This document shows positions 8,188 to 20,336 of a stretch of 64,000 bases of DNA, piece after piece. Location of the stretch: assembly GCA_032834875.1 (NCBI GenBank), contig CP135238.1, positions 378,011 through 442,010 of the forward strand, read 5' to 3'. The notes under the pieces were generated by a model, which had not been told where the DNA came from, made no database searches, and was given only the letters and a program-made list of their open reading frames with translations. Each line of letters starts with the position of its first letter. The first letter of the stretch is position 1. This DNA is from Sulfuracidifex metallicus DSM 6482 = JCM 9184 (GTDB lineage: Archaea; Thermoproteota; Thermoprotei_A; Sulfolobales; Sulfolobaceae). The translations under genes and the position numbers were made by a program.

Positions 8188-8205
8188 GCAAACTTAATAG
8201 TTTGC
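8188..8205. promoter_or_regulatory. Palindrome in the NAC/aCPSF2 divergent promoter
   Basis: GCAAACT (8188-8194) and AGTTTGC (8199-8205) form perfect 7-bp arms around TAAT. The site overlaps the only good TATA-like element (CTTAATA) about 30 bp upstream of the aCPSF2 ATG and begins two bases from the NAC start codon. A regulator bound here could control both genes. No binding protein is known from the sequence. Confidence 0.5.
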
Positions 8206-8225
8206 GGTGCTGAGGTATTAAACAA

Positions 8226-9494
8226 ATGGACTACTATCTGAAGATACTCGGAGGAGGCAGAGAAGTTGGAAGATCTGCCATCGAGATCGGCAACAGTAAC
8301 GGCAGCCTTGTGATGGATTACGGGGTTAACTTTGATTCGAACGACAACCCCAACTTTCCGTTGCAGGAGCTGCCGGGGAAAGTCAAAGGTTTTTTGGTCT
8401 CTCATGGGCATCTTGATCACGTAGGTGCTCTTCCAATTTATGAAATATCTACCCTGAAGAAGCCAATATACGGAACTCCAATGACTAAGGCCTTAGCTCA
8501 TTTAATACTGCGAGATTTCGTAAAGCTTTCTGGACCTAAGATACCGTTCGAATGGGTAGAGGTTGATAAGGCTATTAAGAATTTCAATACAATTGAATTC
8601 GACAAGGAAGAGGAAATTGAAGGGTTTAAGGTTAGGATGACTAACGCGGGTCATATTCCTGGAAGTGCACAAATCCATATAATGACTGAGAAGATGAAGG
8701 TCACATATACTGGTGACATAAACACCGCAGATACGAAATTGATGAACCCCGCCAATCCAGACGATTTGAGGGATACTGACGTCCTCATTATGGAGGCAAC
8801 ATACGGTAGATTCAATCACCCTGGTAGGGAAAGCGTGGAAAAGGAGTTTTTGGATAAGGTTAAGGAAGTAATAGAAGGAGGAGGGACTGTTCTTGTTCCG
8901 GCGTTCAGTCTGAATAGAAGTCAAGAATTACTGTCTCTGTTCGCTTCCGTTGATTTTCCTTATCCAGTTTATTATGATGGAATGTCTAGGGAAATAACGG
9001 AAGTCATGCTTCAACACAAGGACTATCTACACAAACCAGAGCTTTTGAAGAAAGCTTACGACAGTTTCCATTACGTGAACGGATTTAACGAAAGGAAAAA
9101 GGTATGGAAAGACAAGGGAGTAATAGTTGCTAGTGCGGGAATGTTAAAGGGAGGACCAGCGGTGTATTATTACAAGAAGCTTGCAGAGGATTCAAAGAAC
9201 GCGGTATTTCTGGTGAGTTACCAAGCACCTAGCACTCCTGGAAGGAAGCTCCTCGAGATTGGCAAGTTCGATGAGTTCTCACCTATGCTTAAAGCTAGGT
9301 TTGAGCTCTTTGATTTTTCCAGCCATTCAGGAAAGGCTGATCTGATGAAGCTAGTTAGGAGTGCAAAGAACCTCCAGAAGTTAATAATAGTTCACTCCTC
9401 CGCAGATAGCGCAGAGCACTTTGCAGCAGTAGTTAAAGAGGAAATAGGAGTAGACGTAATAGCTCCAGAGAACGGTCAGGAGATAAAGCTATGA
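8226..9494 (+). CDS. aCPSF2-type beta-CASP metallo-beta-lactamase ribonuclease
   Basis: 422 residues with the MBL metal motif [10 protein letters not shown] (about residues 59-68), a downstream His ([10 protein letters not shown]) and Asp (TYTGDINT), the beta-CASP domain, and terminal motifs SSHSGKAD and [10 protein letters not shown]. It lacks the N-terminal KH domains of aCPSF1, so it is the shorter aCPSF2 class, whose Sulfolobus member has been described as a 5'-to-3' exoribonuclease. It probably acts in cytoplasmic mRNA decay. The stop overlaps the ThrRS-ed gene start by 4 bp and the operon continues into mevalonate kinase. Confidence 0.9.
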   Translation: MDYYLKILGGGREVGRSAIEIGNSNGSLVMDYGVNFDSNDNPNFPLQELPGKVKGFLVSHGHLDHVGALPIYEISTLKKPIYGTPMTKALAHLILRDFVKLSGPKIPFEWVEVDKAIKNFNTIEFDKEEEIEGFKVRMTNAGHIPGSAQIHIMTEKMKVTYTGDINTADTKLMNPANPDDLRDTDVLIMEATYGRFNHPGRESVEKEFLDKVKEVIEGGGTVLVPAFSLNRSQELLSLFASVDFPYPVYYDGMSREITEVMLQHKDYLHKPELLKKAYDSFHYVNGFNERKKVWKDKGVIVASAGMLKGGPAVYYYKKLAEDSKNAVFLVSYQAPSTPGRKLLEIGKFDEFSPMLKARFELFDFSSHSGKADLMKLVRSAKNLQKLIIVHSSADSAEHFAAVVKEEIGVDVIAPENGQEIKL

Positions 9495-10678
9495 TATTGT
9501 TGATGATACATTCCTCCTTTTTTTCCTATGAAGTAAGGGAAAAAGCGATTAGTTCTGCGGAAGAGAATCCCATCAATGAATTTAAAGGAGAAAATGTGCT
9601 TGTAATCTTCATTTCGATTGAGGAAGGAGACGACTCAGACTTAGCGTTAAAGGCAATGGAATACATCATGGAGGACGTCGAAAAGGTTAAGCCCTCCATG
9701 GTGGTTCTATATCCTTATGCTCATCTATCCAATAAGCTAGCTAAACCTTCCGTTGCAGTTTCCCTGATGAAGGAGATAGAAAATTCTCTATCTGAAAAAA
9801 TTAAGGTAATTAGAGCTCCTTTCGGATGGTATAAGGCGTTCACCATATCGTGTTACGGACATCCTTTGAGCGAGCTCTCCAGAAGGATCGGGAAAGAAGA
9901 GGATAACCCAGTTCACTTGATGAAACAATCAGAGGAGATAAAATATTGCGAGAAATTCGGATTTCCAAGTTCTCCCCACGCAACTTTTGTGCGGAATGCC
10001 GTATTGGAATGGGTAAAGAGCAAGGCTAGAGATATGGTAGTAGAAACGGTAGGAAATACCAAGCCTTCGCAAGGAGAGTTCTCGGTGAACTACTTTGAGG
10101 CGAAGGGTAAAATAATCCCATGCCTCAACGAGAACCCAAATATCATAGCGATTTACGGTGGGGTTATGGATATGGACGTTCCCTACTCCTTCCATGACTC
10201 GGCTAACAAGGTAGATGTGATCTTTAATGAAGGAGGAGTGACCAAGATTAACGTAAACGCGTTAACCTACTATTTCATGATTCAGAGCGTAAAAGACAAG
10301 GTGTATCCTACGTTACCCATGTGGATGAGCCCAATTCAAGTTAGAATACTTCCAGTAAAGAGGGACTTCATAGACGACGCGATTAGGATAGCTGGGGAAT
10401 TGGAATCTAGGGACGTTAGAGTTGATATAGATGATTTAAACGATGGACTAGGCAACAAGATAAGGAGAGCTGGTAAGGAGTGGATACCCCTAGTTGGAAT
10501 TCTGGGAGAGAGGGAAAGAAAAACTTCTTCTTTAACGGTGAAGATAAGGGAAGAGACCGAACAGAAGAGCCTTACCGTAGAGGAAATAGCCTCAATTGTT
10601 ATGTCAGCAGATCAGTTAAAGCTGAAGAGGAAGCTTCCAATACTTTTATCACGTAGACCGAAGTTTGAATACTTGTGA
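9491..10678 (+). CDS. thrS-ed: Threonyl-tRNA synthetase editing protein (ThrRS-ed, without catalytic domain)
   Basis: Crenarchaea often split ThrRS into a catalytic and an editing protein. This 395-residue protein has the archaeal DTD-like editing domain (residues 1 to about 140; APFGWYKAF near 113-121), which clears Ser from tRNA-Thr. A reduced linker follows, then an anticodon-binding domain (about 275-385; [17 protein letters not shown]). No class II catalytic motifs 2 and 3 are visible, so it cannot aminoacylate. The catalytic partner must be encoded elsewhere. Four-base overlaps with both neighbours indicate tight co-translation. Confidence 0.88.
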   Translation: MILLMIHSSFFSYEVREKAISSAEENPINEFKGENVLVIFISIEEGDDSDLALKAMEYIMEDVEKVKPSMVVLYPYAHLSNKLAKPSVAVSLMKEIENSLSEKIKVIRAPFGWYKAFTISCYGHPLSELSRRIGKEEDNPVHLMKQSEEIKYCEKFGFPSSPHATFVRNAVLEWVKSKARDMVVETVGNTKPSQGEFSVNYFEAKGKIIPCLNENPNIIAIYGGVMDMDVPYSFHDSANKVDVIFNEGGVTKINVNALTYYFMIQSVKDKVYPTLPMWMSPIQVRILPVKRDFIDDAIRIAGELESRDVRVDIDDLNDGLGNKIRRAGKEWIPLVGILGERERKTSSLTVKIREETEQKSLTVEEIASIVMSADQLKLKRKLPILLSRRPKFEYL

Positions 10679-11613
10679 TAATTGAAGCCAGCGTTCCACT
10701 CAAGTTAACCCTCTTCGGCGAGCATGCAGTAGTTTATGGAAAGCCTGCCATAGCAGCTACCATATCTGAATTCCTTAAAGTTAAGGTAACTAAATCCGAC
10801 AGATTCACCGTTGTTTCACCTTCGCTAAACCTCAAGGGAGTGAAGGTGAACCTAGACGATATGAAGGTCGAGAACGAGCAAGTTTCTAGATTACTTAATT
10901 ATGTTAGCGAATCCATAAAGGCCGTTGGGAATGAACCCGTTAAAGTGGAGATAGAATCTCCCGTAGAACCTTCAGTAGGTTTGGGAACCAGCGCGGCCGT
11001 GATCGTTGGAACAATAGCAGCTTACTCCACCTTCCTTGGGAATCAGTTAACTAAAGAGGAGATAGCTATGAAAAGTCATGAGGTCGAACTTAAGGTACAA
11101 GGAATAGGAAGCAGAATGGACACATACGTTGAAAGCTTGGGCGGGATTATTCTATTTAATGGTAATAAGGAGGAAAGATTAGAGAGTAAACTTTCCTTTG
11201 TCTCTGGCTACTTCAAGAGATCCATGACCACGGCAGAAATGCTGAGGAAAGTAAAGGAATTCAAGGAGAAAAACAATAATCTATTCTCAAGGATAATAGA
11301 TTCAATAGGGGATCTGGTGATGGAAGCTAAGGAATACATGGTCAATAATGATGAGGATGGAATTGGAAGGTTGATGTATGTCAATCATGGATTATTGTTC
11401 TCGATGGGGGTTACTGTTCCAGAGGTTGACGAGGTTATATCCAGAGCTAGGAACGTTGGAATAAAGGGTGCAAAGATAAGCGGAGGAGGAGCAGGCGGAT
11501 CAGTTATAATGACTCCAGATCCTCCCTCGGCTTTTCTACTTAGATCGTTTGGAGCATATGTAATAAATGCATCATTTTCTGAAGGCGGAGTAACGATAAA
11601 GAGAATAAGATAA
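10675..11613 (+). CDS. mvk: Mevalonate kinase
   Basis: A GHMP kinase of 312 residues. It shows FGEHAVVYGKPAIA near residues 13-26, the ATP loop PSVGLGTSAA (about 101-110) and the C-terminal KISGGGAGGS (about 264-273). It phosphorylates mevalonate for isoprenoid ether lipids. The start is a GTG that overlaps the stop of the ThrRS-ed gene. The order aCPSF2, thrS-ed, mevalonate kinase is the one I recall for Sulfolobus. Confidence 0.93.
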   Translation: MIIEASVPLKLTLFGEHAVVYGKPAIAATISEFLKVKVTKSDRFTVVSPSLNLKGVKVNLDDMKVENEQVSRLLNYVSESIKAVGNEPVKVEIESPVEPSVGLGTSAAVIVGTIAAYSTFLGNQLTKEEIAMKSHEVELKVQGIGSRMDTYVESLGGIILFNGNKEERLESKLSFVSGYFKRSMTTAEMLRKVKEFKEKNNNLFSRIIDSIGDLVMEAKEYMVNNDEDGIGRLMYVNHGLLFSMGVTVPEVDEVISRARNVGIKGAKISGGGAGGSVIMTPDPPSAFLLRSFGAYVINASFSEGGVTIKRIR

Positions 11614-11664
11614 TAATCTATATATATCTACTTTTCTTAGTGCGCATTCATCTTCTTTACGTTA

Positions 11665-13101
11665 TTATTTTTTCTTTCTTTGATCCACGAATACCTGAAG
11701 CTTGTATCCAGTCCATATAGTCTCTCCAGGCTTTACCCACTCTATATCTACATTCTCTGGGTCTATTCCGATTCTCTGCCCTAACAACTTCTTCGCTTCT
11801 CTGTTATACTCATCAGTGACGGGTTTCCTACTTTCAATTCTTATCTTGAGTTTATCCATATTGTTGTCGTATATAAAGATGTTGAACATACCAGTCGTAT
11901 CTGGTATTTCGTTCACTGCGTCCTCGACATATATTGGAAGAAGTAACTTTCCTTGAACTTTGAACATCCATTCTACTCTCCCTGGGATTGGTTCCACGAA
12001 TCTCATGTGAGTTATTCCGAACTTTGGATCTGGATCCGTAATGAACTCATTCTTAACATAATCGCCGAGGCTATACCTAATTAAAGGCATGGTGAAGTGG
12101 TTCAGAAGTGTAGCAATAAGCTCTCCCCTCTCTCCTTCATTTGCGGGTTCGTCTGTCTTCGGATCAACTATGTCAAACATTTCGAGGTCTTCCCACACAA
12201 CAAGCTGCCCTTCGGATCCTGGCACTTCCACAGCCATATGACCGTCGGTGGTTCCCCATACGCTTATTGCCAATTTAGCATTTGGATGTACTTGGAATAG
12301 CTTCTTTTTAGTATTCTCAGCGGCTGCTCCTCCATGAAGTAACAACACCTTAAACGGGCTCTCCCACCCTTCAAGTCTGGCTTCTTCACCTATGAGCCTT
12401 TGAAGCCAAGGGGTAGTGGCCATTACGTCTACCTTCCATAGCTTGAAGATTAGATTATGCCTCGACTTCCAGCTGAAATATGTCTCTCCTCCTCCAGCTA
12501 TAGCAGTAGCACCGCACCTCCACATGGCAGCCTCCACAAGTGGTGGTCCCCAACTATAGAATCCGGACATGTTGAGATAATTGGCATATACAGTAGTTGG
12601 CTTCACGCTGGCAAACGTCCACAGATATCTAGCTTGAGCCTCCTCGAAATAGTCCAGCTCCAAAGCACCCCATCCCTGAAATGTAGGCATACCAGTTGAA
12701 CCAGAGGTAGCACCTACGAATCTGATCCTTCTAGCTAGGTCAGGCACCATTATTGAACCGAAGGGAGGATTCTGCGACAGATCGTTTCTTAGTTCGTCCT
12801 TTCTGAGTATAGGTATTTTCACTATGTCCTTCCAGCTTTTGATCTGGTCTGGATCGAAACCTTTAGATTTCCAAAACTTTCTATAAAATTCCGAGTTTTC
12901 CCAGGCCCACTTAACTATTCTCTTTAGTCTAAAGCTCTTGACCTTATCTAGATCCTCCCTCTTCATAGTCATTACTTTCTGGTTCCATAGAACAGTGGAA
13001 GGATCCAGAGGGTAGTCGCGCCTTATAAAACCCTCATCTTTTAATTCTTTATGAATTTTCTCATATTCTTGCAGGGATGAACTCATATTGTCCGATGTCA
13101 T
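11665..13101 (-). CDS. PaaK-like adenylate-forming CoA ligase
   Basis: A 478-residue adenylate-forming enzyme of the phenylacetate-CoA ligase (PaaK) type. The nucleotide motif [11 protein letters not shown] lies near residues 129-139, SVWGTTDG-like motif near 280, and a C-terminal acceptor domain follows LIRYSLGDY. It would activate an aromatic or other carboxylic acid to its CoA thioester. It lies 27 bp downstream of a zinc alcohol dehydrogenase on the same strand, suggesting one catabolic unit. The substrate cannot be read from sequence. Confidence 0.8.
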   Translation of the reverse strand: MTSDNMSSSLQEYEKIHKELKDEGFIRRDYPLDPSTVLWNQKVMTMKREDLDKVKSFRLKRIVKWAWENSEFYRKFWKSKGFDPDQIKSWKDIVKIPILRKDELRNDLSQNPPFGSIMVPDLARRIRFVGATSGSTGMPTFQGWGALELDYFEEAQARYLWTFASVKPTTVYANYLNMSGFYSWGPPLVEAAMWRCGATAIAGGGETYFSWKSRHNLIFKLWKVDVMATTPWLQRLIGEEARLEGWESPFKVLLLHGGAAAENTKKKLFQVHPNAKLAISVWGTTDGHMAVEVPGSEGQLVVWEDLEMFDIVDPKTDEPANEGERGELIATLLNHFTMPLIRYSLGDYVKNEFITDPDPKFGITHMRFVEPIPGRVEWMFKVQGKLLLPIYVEDAVNEIPDTTGMFNIFIYDNNMDKLKIRIESRKPVTDEYNREAKKLLGQRIGIDPENVDIEWVKPGETIWTGYKLQVFVDQRKKK

Positions 13102-13128
13102 ATTTATTTAAAAAATTTAAACCTTCTT

Positions 13129-14220
13129 TCAATCTGGGAGAATTATACTTCTAAGGGCTTCTCCACGTTCTAACGACTCCACTGCCTCATTTATTTCCTC
13201 CAAGTGATAAGTCCCAGTAACAAGCTTAGTTGGATCATATTTTCCGTTCTTCACTAGTTCCATTAATCTTGGCATATCAACTCTAGGTCTACCTCCATAA
13301 TTTCCTATCACTTGGATACCATTCCTCACTATCGTTGCTACCCTAAGTGGTATTTCCGCCGTAGCTGGAGGCAATCCAACTAGCACTACCCTTCCTCCTA
13401 GTCTAACGGAATCCAGAGCCATCTTTATTGTATCCTGAACTCCTGCTACCTCTATTATAGCATCTGGACCTCCATTGGTCATTTCCTTCAGGGCTTTCAC
13501 TGCATCTGTTTCCTTAGAGTTTACGACGTCTGTCGCACCAAGTTCCATTGCCTTCTCCAGTTTCCACTTCTTAGTTCCTACCGCAATTATTCTCCCAGCT
13601 CCAGCTGCTTTGAGTAGCTGAATTGCGGAAAGACCTACTCCTCCAGCTCCAATTACGGCAACACTCTCTCCAGGCTCTAACTTCAGCGAGTCCACCGCAC
13701 CATATCCAGTAAGTCCAGCACAGCCTAGAACTGCGCCCTTCTTGAGATCGATCTCTGGAGGTGCCACTGTAAGAGCGTTCTCGCTTACCTCAGCGTACTC
13801 TGCGAACCCGCCACCTAAGAAGAACCTTAAAGGGGTTCCGTCCTTGAAGTGGAGTCTGGAAGTTCCATCCATCATAAGTCCCTTAAGTCTAGTAGCTGAA
13901 AATACCTCACAAACGTTCTCGTGACCTGACACACAGTTTCTACATTTACCGCATGGATGAACGAAAGCAGAGATTATCCTATCACCTGGCTTAACTCTAG
14001 TAACTCCTGGACCGACTTCCTCCACAATCCCCGCAATTTCATGTCCCGCTATTACTGGTGGAGGAACTGGAGTCGCACCGACGAAGACGTTAACGTCAGA
14101 ATGGCACATTCCCGTGGCTTCAACCTTTATTCTAACTTCGCCCTCCTTAGGAGGATCTAGCTCGATGTTATCCATTACTTTTAGGGGTTCCTTGTATTTG
14201 AAGAGAACAGCAGCTTTCAT
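13129..14220 (-). CDS. Zinc-dependent medium-chain alcohol dehydrogenase
   Basis: A 363-residue MDR dehydrogenase. The catalytic zinc site includes Cys in GMCHSDVN (about residue 38) and GHEIAG (about 60). The structural zinc loop [15 protein letters not shown] (about 90-104) has all four cysteines. An NAD(P) Rossmann motif [13 protein letters not shown] follows near 191. It oxidises an alcohol or reduces an aldehyde/ketone, or acts on a CoA-bound hydroxy acid in view of the adjacent PaaK-like ligase. TTTAAA elements 20-30 bp upstream of the ATG could be the promoter. Confidence 0.88.
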   Translation of the reverse strand: MKAAVLFKYKEPLKVMDNIELDPPKEGEVRIKVEATGMCHSDVNVFVGATPVPPPVIAGHEIAGIVEEVGPGVTRVKPGDRIISAFVHPCGKCRNCVSGHENVCEVFSATRLKGLMMDGTSRLHFKDGTPLRFFLGGGFAEYAEVSENALTVAPPEIDLKKGAVLGCAGLTGYGAVDSLKLEPGESVAVIGAGGVGLSAIQLLKAAGAGRIIAVGTKKWKLEKAMELGATDVVNSKETDAVKALKEMTNGGPDAIIEVAGVQDTIKMALDSVRLGGRVVLVGLPPATAEIPLRVATIVRNGIQVIGNYGGRPRVDMPRLMELVKNGKYDPTKLVTGTYHLEEINEAVESLERGEALRSIILPD

Positions 14221-14528
14221 ACTAAGAAAAGGTTTAAACTAATTTAAATCTCTGATCTTTTCCACGTTCCTTTACCTTCATACCTCTAAGAGCTGAATTT
14301 CTTATTGACATGGTGAGTCTTTCAACATTTTGATAATCTTAAGAAAAAGAAGAGCTTCTCAAATATCTTTATATTCTTACAAGAAAAAGGAAATGGAAGC
14401 AACTATATTATTTTTGTACATTATATATGCATATAAATAAAATACACATTTCTAAGCTCAGTTATAGGTTATCTTGAATAAATATCTCTTCTTTAAACAA
14501 GGACATATATGAATAAAATGTAAACAAC
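14221..14528. other. AT-rich intergenic region
   Basis: Contains the promoter of the alcohol dehydrogenase at its left end and the 3' flank of the Bax1 gene at its right end. A 12-bp palindrome TATATGCATATA lies near 14424-14435. No convincing gene or RNA structure was found. Confidence 0.5.
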
Positions 14529-15955
14529 TTACCTGCATACTACGGCATTAAATAGATCCTTATATTTTACCTTGTAACCTAGAAATTCCATAGCCTCTTC
14601 GGCGAACTCGCCATATTTTTTCTTTATCTCTTGAACGTCCTTGCCGTTAAAGTCCTCATTCCTCATTGCCTCAAACAAAGACTTCCTTACTGCGAATGTC
14701 TTCAGGACTACGTATTCAGGATATTCCTTCTCAACCAACGACTTCACTTCCTTTATTGTAGCTCCTTGTTCCTTGGCAATGTCCATCAATTTGACGTAAT
14801 CTCCTTCTATCTCGATCTCCTCAAGTGCGGGTTTAGGCAAGTTCTGGTTGAGCCACCTATAGACCTTTGTAACGTCGACCTTCCTCTTGAAGGTTATCAT
14901 GTCGGGGAAATTCATTTTCTCCCCTGCTAGTTCCTCGTCTACGAGTATCAGTACTTTCTCCTTTACGTTCTTGAGCTTGTGAACTTTTTCCTCAAGATAC
15001 TCCTTCGTCCAAAATCCAACTATTTCTATGTAAAAGGAGTACTTTCCCTTCTTTACTGCGAAGTCTGGAACCATTACTCTTCCGCTACCGTCTTCCACCA
15101 GTAGGTAACCGGGCTCTCTGACTATCTCCCAATCCTTCGCTACCGTCTTGAAATCTTTATAGAAGTTTTCCTCCACTGAGCTATCAAAGGTTGTGTCTTG
15201 AGCCTTACGATCTACGAAAGGAAAATCTTCAATATTTACCTTATAAATTCTCTTCTTTAAGCCAACTACAACCTCAGCTTCTATTTTCCATCCATCATTC
15301 TTGACTATTTCAGGCAAGAGAAGAGCTAAGTTCCTTCCATATCTTTCGCTCAGCTTCAATAAGGTCATAGGTCCAATGAACTCCACAATGTTGTCCTTAT
15401 AAGCGTAATACATTAGACCTAAGAGCTTTGAAAGTCTTATAACTTCCTTCCATCCTGATTTTATTTGAACCTTCATTCTAAAAGCTTTGAACAATATGGT
15501 TTGCAATAAGCTGAGATTGTACTTGCTCACAAGTTCATAAGGGGTTACCTTTGGAACCTTGGATATAATCATTTCATCCTTCATGTCAGAATACATGTAT
15601 TCTATAGGGTCAACCTTGAACTTCTCCGAGCCTCCCTCAAGATCCTCTCCCTTTCCTCGTGGTCTATCACAGGACCCTTGCTGAAAAGAAACCTCCTTAA
15701 TTCCGTAGGAGAAAACGAAGAAACCTTCTTCCCCTCTAAAACGCAAAGCCTAAGCATCACCGTGGCTAATCCCTTAACTAGCTTATAATCGTAAACCTTA
15801 GATAGCATCTTAATTTCTTCGCCTATCTCTGAAACCTTTTTGCCTTCCTTGAAGATCTCCATAACGTGATATGCCGCGTCCTCATCTGGTCTGGCAAAGA
15901 GAGGTATGATTTCCTCTCCCTTAACCTTAAACCTAGCAAGCTCATACTGTAGCAT
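14529..15955 (-). pseudogene. bax1: Bax1 (XPB partner nuclease, DUF790), frameshifted
   Basis: Bax1 is a nuclease that works with archaeal XPB to open and cut damaged DNA. The N-terminal 110 or so residues read from an ATG at 15955 (MLQYELARFKVKG through EERERILREA). The rest reads in another frame from about 15625 to 14529 (SEKFKVDPIEYMYSDM onward). The two frames join near 15625-15630 if one extra base is supplied. The C-terminal part contains the PD-(D/E)XK-like nuclease core (RVMVPDFAV, then YIEIVGFWTKEYLEEK). The start overlaps the XPB stop by 14 bp. No slippery heptamer is obvious at the junction, so this is a one-base deletion, a sequencing error, or an undescribed recoding event. If expressed unshifted, the nuclease domain is lost. 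Confidence 0.8.
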
Positions 15956-17276
15956 TTTTCCTCCTCCTAACGCTCAATCCGTGATCTGACGTGTTTTTAG
16001 TGACCAACTCTATAAGCAAAGCGCTCTTTCCTTCCTTCTTCCTAAGTATTCTACCTAGTCTTTGCAAAAACTGTCTTCTGGTTCCGTACCCAGCCATCAT
16101 TATAGCCACGTTCGCGTCGGGTACGTCAACTCCTTCATCTAGCACGCTACTGGTAACAATGACTTTGTATTCTCCTTCCTTGAATCTCTTGAGGATGTCC
16201 TCCCTTTCGTCCTTGGGGGTCTTATACGTAATTGCAGGGATGAGAAATTCTCTAGATATTTTATAAGCCATGAACGTATCCCTGGTAAAGATTATCACCT
16301 TATCGTTAATCATGTTGCTTAGGATTTCCCTCAGTTTGTTCATTTTGCTTTCAGAGTTGACTGCAAGCCTCAAAGCTTCCTGCCATGCCAACAATGCCTC
16401 CCTACCTTCCTTCTCCCTTGAGGCTAAGTAAACTAGCTTCCTGAAATCCTTTAAGCTAGACATCTTGATCCTTTTCTTCCTAAGGTAGGAGTTCATCTTT
16501 TTCCTGAGTTCAGTGTAACGTTCTACCTCTTCCTCTTTTAATTCTACATATATTCTCTTAACCTCGAAGTCTGAAACATACTTTCCTTTAAGCTGATTAA
16601 CGTCCATTCTGAATACAACTGGACCGACCAAGGAGGGGAGAACCCTATGTCTACCGTCTTCCCTTTCCGGAGTTGCTGTGAGTCCTAACCTATAAGGTGA
16701 AGCAAAGAGAAGCCCTATCTGTGAATACCCCTCCGAAGGCAAATGATGAACCTCGTCAAATATCAACATGCCGAACTTGTTGCCTAAGCCCTCAGCCCTA
16801 GTATAAGCAGAGTCATAGGTGATGACAGTTATTCCCCTTATATCGTCCTCCCCGTTGCCTATTATTCCGGGTTTTGTTCCCAGAACGTTCTCCACGGATT
16901 TAGCCCATTGATATAGTAAATCCACTGTTGGTACCACTATCAAAGTGGAGATCTTGGTCTTAGAAATAGCAGCAAGACCTACCATGGTCTTCCCAGCTCC
17001 CGTTGGGAGTACAACTATTCCTCTACCTTTCTTAGACCACGCCTCTATAGCCTTCCTTTGATAGTCCCTCAGGCTCTCTACTTCTTTAACTTTAGGAAAC
17101 GGAACTAGGTTTAGAACGTCGTCTTTATATTCAATCTCTGATTCCTGAAAGTAATTTAAAACGAGGGGATAGTTCTTCGCATATCCGATATAGCATTTTG
17201 CCCTCTCGTTCCATTCGAGTTGAGGAGCGTAGATATCTGACATCAAAAGTCCTTTGGAATACCTTAAGTAAGCCAC
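15942..17276 (-). CDS. xpb: XPB/Rad25-family DNA helicase
   Basis: 444 residues of superfamily 2. Walker A is LPTGAGKT (about residue 91), Walker B is the XPB-type DEVHH (about 173), motif III is TATPERED, which includes the XPB 'RED' element, and motif VI is QRLGRILRKK. A short N-terminal damage-recognition domain precedes the core (about 1-65). A thumb-like insertion follows motif III. The next gene is Bax1, its nuclease partner, with a 14-bp overlap. This is the archaeal nucleotide-excision-repair helicase-nuclease pair. Confidence 0.95.
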   Translation of the reverse strand: MAYLRYSKGLLMSDIYAPQLEWNERAKCYIGYAKNYPLVLNYFQESEIEYKDDVLNLVPFPKVKEVESLRDYQRKAIEAWSKKGRGIVVLPTGAGKTMVGLAAISKTKISTLIVVPTVDLLYQWAKSVENVLGTKPGIIGNGEDDIRGITVITYDSAYTRAEGLGNKFGMLIFDEVHHLPSEGYSQIGLLFASPYRLGLTATPEREDGRHRVLPSLVGPVVFRMDVNQLKGKYVSDFEVKRIYVELKEEEVERYTELRKKMNSYLRKKRIKMSSLKDFRKLVYLASREKEGREALLAWQEALRLAVNSESKMNKLREILSNMINDKVIIFTRDTFMAYKISREFLIPAITYKTPKDEREDILKRFKEGEYKVIVTSSVLDEGVDVPDANVAIMMAGYGTRRQFLQRLGRILRKKEGKSALLIELVTKNTSDHGLSVRRRKNATV

Positions 17277-17316
17277 TAGAGAATTTATACATCATTGAAA
17301 ATAAACGATTCCCCCT

Positions 17317-17889
17317 CTAAACCCGTAATACCAGAAAGTCCTCTATGACTTTTGAGAGCTCCCCTATCTGATGTCCGGCAGGAGAGTGCTTCATCCCTGG
17401 TATTATGACAAAATTACAAGAGTTTCCTTTCAACATGTCGCACATTTTCCTTCCGTGGTCAAGAGGAACGATCTCGTCCTTTTCTCCATATATTAACAAT
17501 ACTTTAGAGTTAACTAATTGATTAGCGTAATTTATTGGAGATGTCTTGTCTAGGTTTTTAAGTACAGATAAATCCTTGTAGAGACGACTTTGTACCGTTC
17601 CTTCCTCAAACATGGAAAGGTATTCCAATTGCATATTCCTATCAGTAGGAGAGGAAACCGCTATGACATACTCTGCTTTCATCAAGGACCCCAGGATGAG
17701 AGCTGCAGTCCCACCTCGTGAATGCCCAGCTACGCATTCATATCTATCGTCCTTGAAACGCAAGACTATCTCTTCAACCTCCTGCTCTACGTATGGTGCA
17801 TTTACCTCAGCGAACTTAGAAATGGGTTCCGTAAGCCAACGTATTTTCTCTGGAGACGAGTTTTTACCATGTAAAACTAAACATTTCAT
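17317..17889 (-). CDS. Small alpha/beta hydrolase
   Basis: A 190-residue alpha/beta-fold protein. The nucleophile elbow is GHSRGG (about residues 59-64). A late Asp (YGEKDEIVP, about 139) and His (GMKHSPAGH, about 168) complete a Ser-Asp-His triad. The N-terminal VLHGKNSSPEK supplies the oxyanion region. It is cytosolic with no signal peptide. It is 23 bp downstream of a methyltransferase on the same strand. Substrate unknown; carboxylesterase or peptidase-like activity is possible. Confidence 0.75.
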   Translation of the reverse strand: MKCLVLHGKNSSPEKIRWLTEPISKFAEVNAPYVEQEVEEIVLRFKDDRYECVAGHSRGGTAALILGSLMKAEYVIAVSSPTDRNMQLEYLSMFEEGTVQSRLYKDLSVLKNLDKTSPINYANQLVNSKVLLIYGEKDEIVPLDHGRKMCDMLKGNSCNFVIIPGMKHSPAGHQIGELSKVIEDFLVLRV

Positions 17890-17912
17890 GTTGTTAAAGA
17901 AACCGAAATCAA

Positions 17913-18485
17913 TTAAATAGACTTACTCTCCCTACGTTTCCTTCCTACATAAAATTCATTAAGGTTAGATAGCCTTTCAAATTCCTCGTCATGAATTGTT
18001 TCGAAGCCTGATATCTCCATCTCCTCCTTCAGCTCTCCTGGATAATAAAGCCTGAAATACCTCTCTCCAGACGAAGTTGATTTAACGAAGGACATTCTTA
18101 CGTTGGAACTCCAAATGGTGGCCATGATCATTCCTCCTTCTTTGAGAACTCTCTTAGCCTCATGGATAGCTGTCTTCGTGTCATCCAAGTGATGTAGAGA
18201 AGCCATATAAAGCAAGGTGGAAAATGATTCGTCCCTGAAAGGGAGGAACTCCATGTCTGCGTTCACCAAAAAGTTGCATCCATGTTCCCGAGCGTCTGTT
18301 AGTTGTTTAACAGATATGTCTAGGCATATAACTTCACGTAGAATTTTGCAGTTCTGCCCTCCTCCGCATCCAACGTCAAGAAGTGGAGGTTCAGGTGAAA
18401 AATCTAGTATCCTTAAAAAGGGTTTCCTTCTATATGTTATCTTATTATACGCTTCAACAAGCTTTCTCTTAGTCTCCCAGTTCAT
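17913..18485 (-). CDS. Class I SAM-dependent methyltransferase
   Basis: 190 residues with SAM motif I LLDVGCGGGQN (about residues 35-45), motif II ICLDISVKQL and a post-I ADMEFLPFRDESF, followed by ASLHHLDD. The pattern resembles ubiE/Trm9-type methyltransferases; Trm9-like enzymes modify wobble uridine in tRNA, and Elp3, which acts on the same base, lies two genes upstream. That link is suggestive only. It follows the ferredoxin gene after 3 bp, so the two are co-transcribed. Confidence 0.75.
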   Translation of the reverse strand: MNWETKRKLVEAYNKITYRRKPFLRILDFSPEPPLLDVGCGGGQNCKILREVICLDISVKQLTDAREHGCNFLVNADMEFLPFRDESFSTLLYMASLHHLDDTKTAIHEAKRVLKEGGMIMATIWSSNVRMSFVKSTSSGERYFRLYYPGELKEEMEISGFETIHDEEFERLSNLNEFYVGRKRRESKSI

Positions 18486-18488
18486 GTT

Positions 18489-18842
<354 letters not shown>

Positions 18843-18923
18843 TTATGTGAAAGGGCTAGAATGTGTTATTGAAAATGATTGCCGAATTAAAAAACAGATG
18901 GAGATTAAATGATGGTTTAAACA

Positions 18924-20335
<1,412 letters not shown>

Positions 20336-20336
<1 letters not shown>

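Noticed and set aside
8187-8420. N-terminal extension of NAC
   Set aside because: It would be antisense to aCPSF2 coding sequence and has no similarity to NAC.
15590-15700. A BHB intron in bax1 as explanation of the frame break
   Set aside because: I could not form the 3-nt bulge, 4-bp helix, 3-nt bulge geometry at a length that restores the frame.
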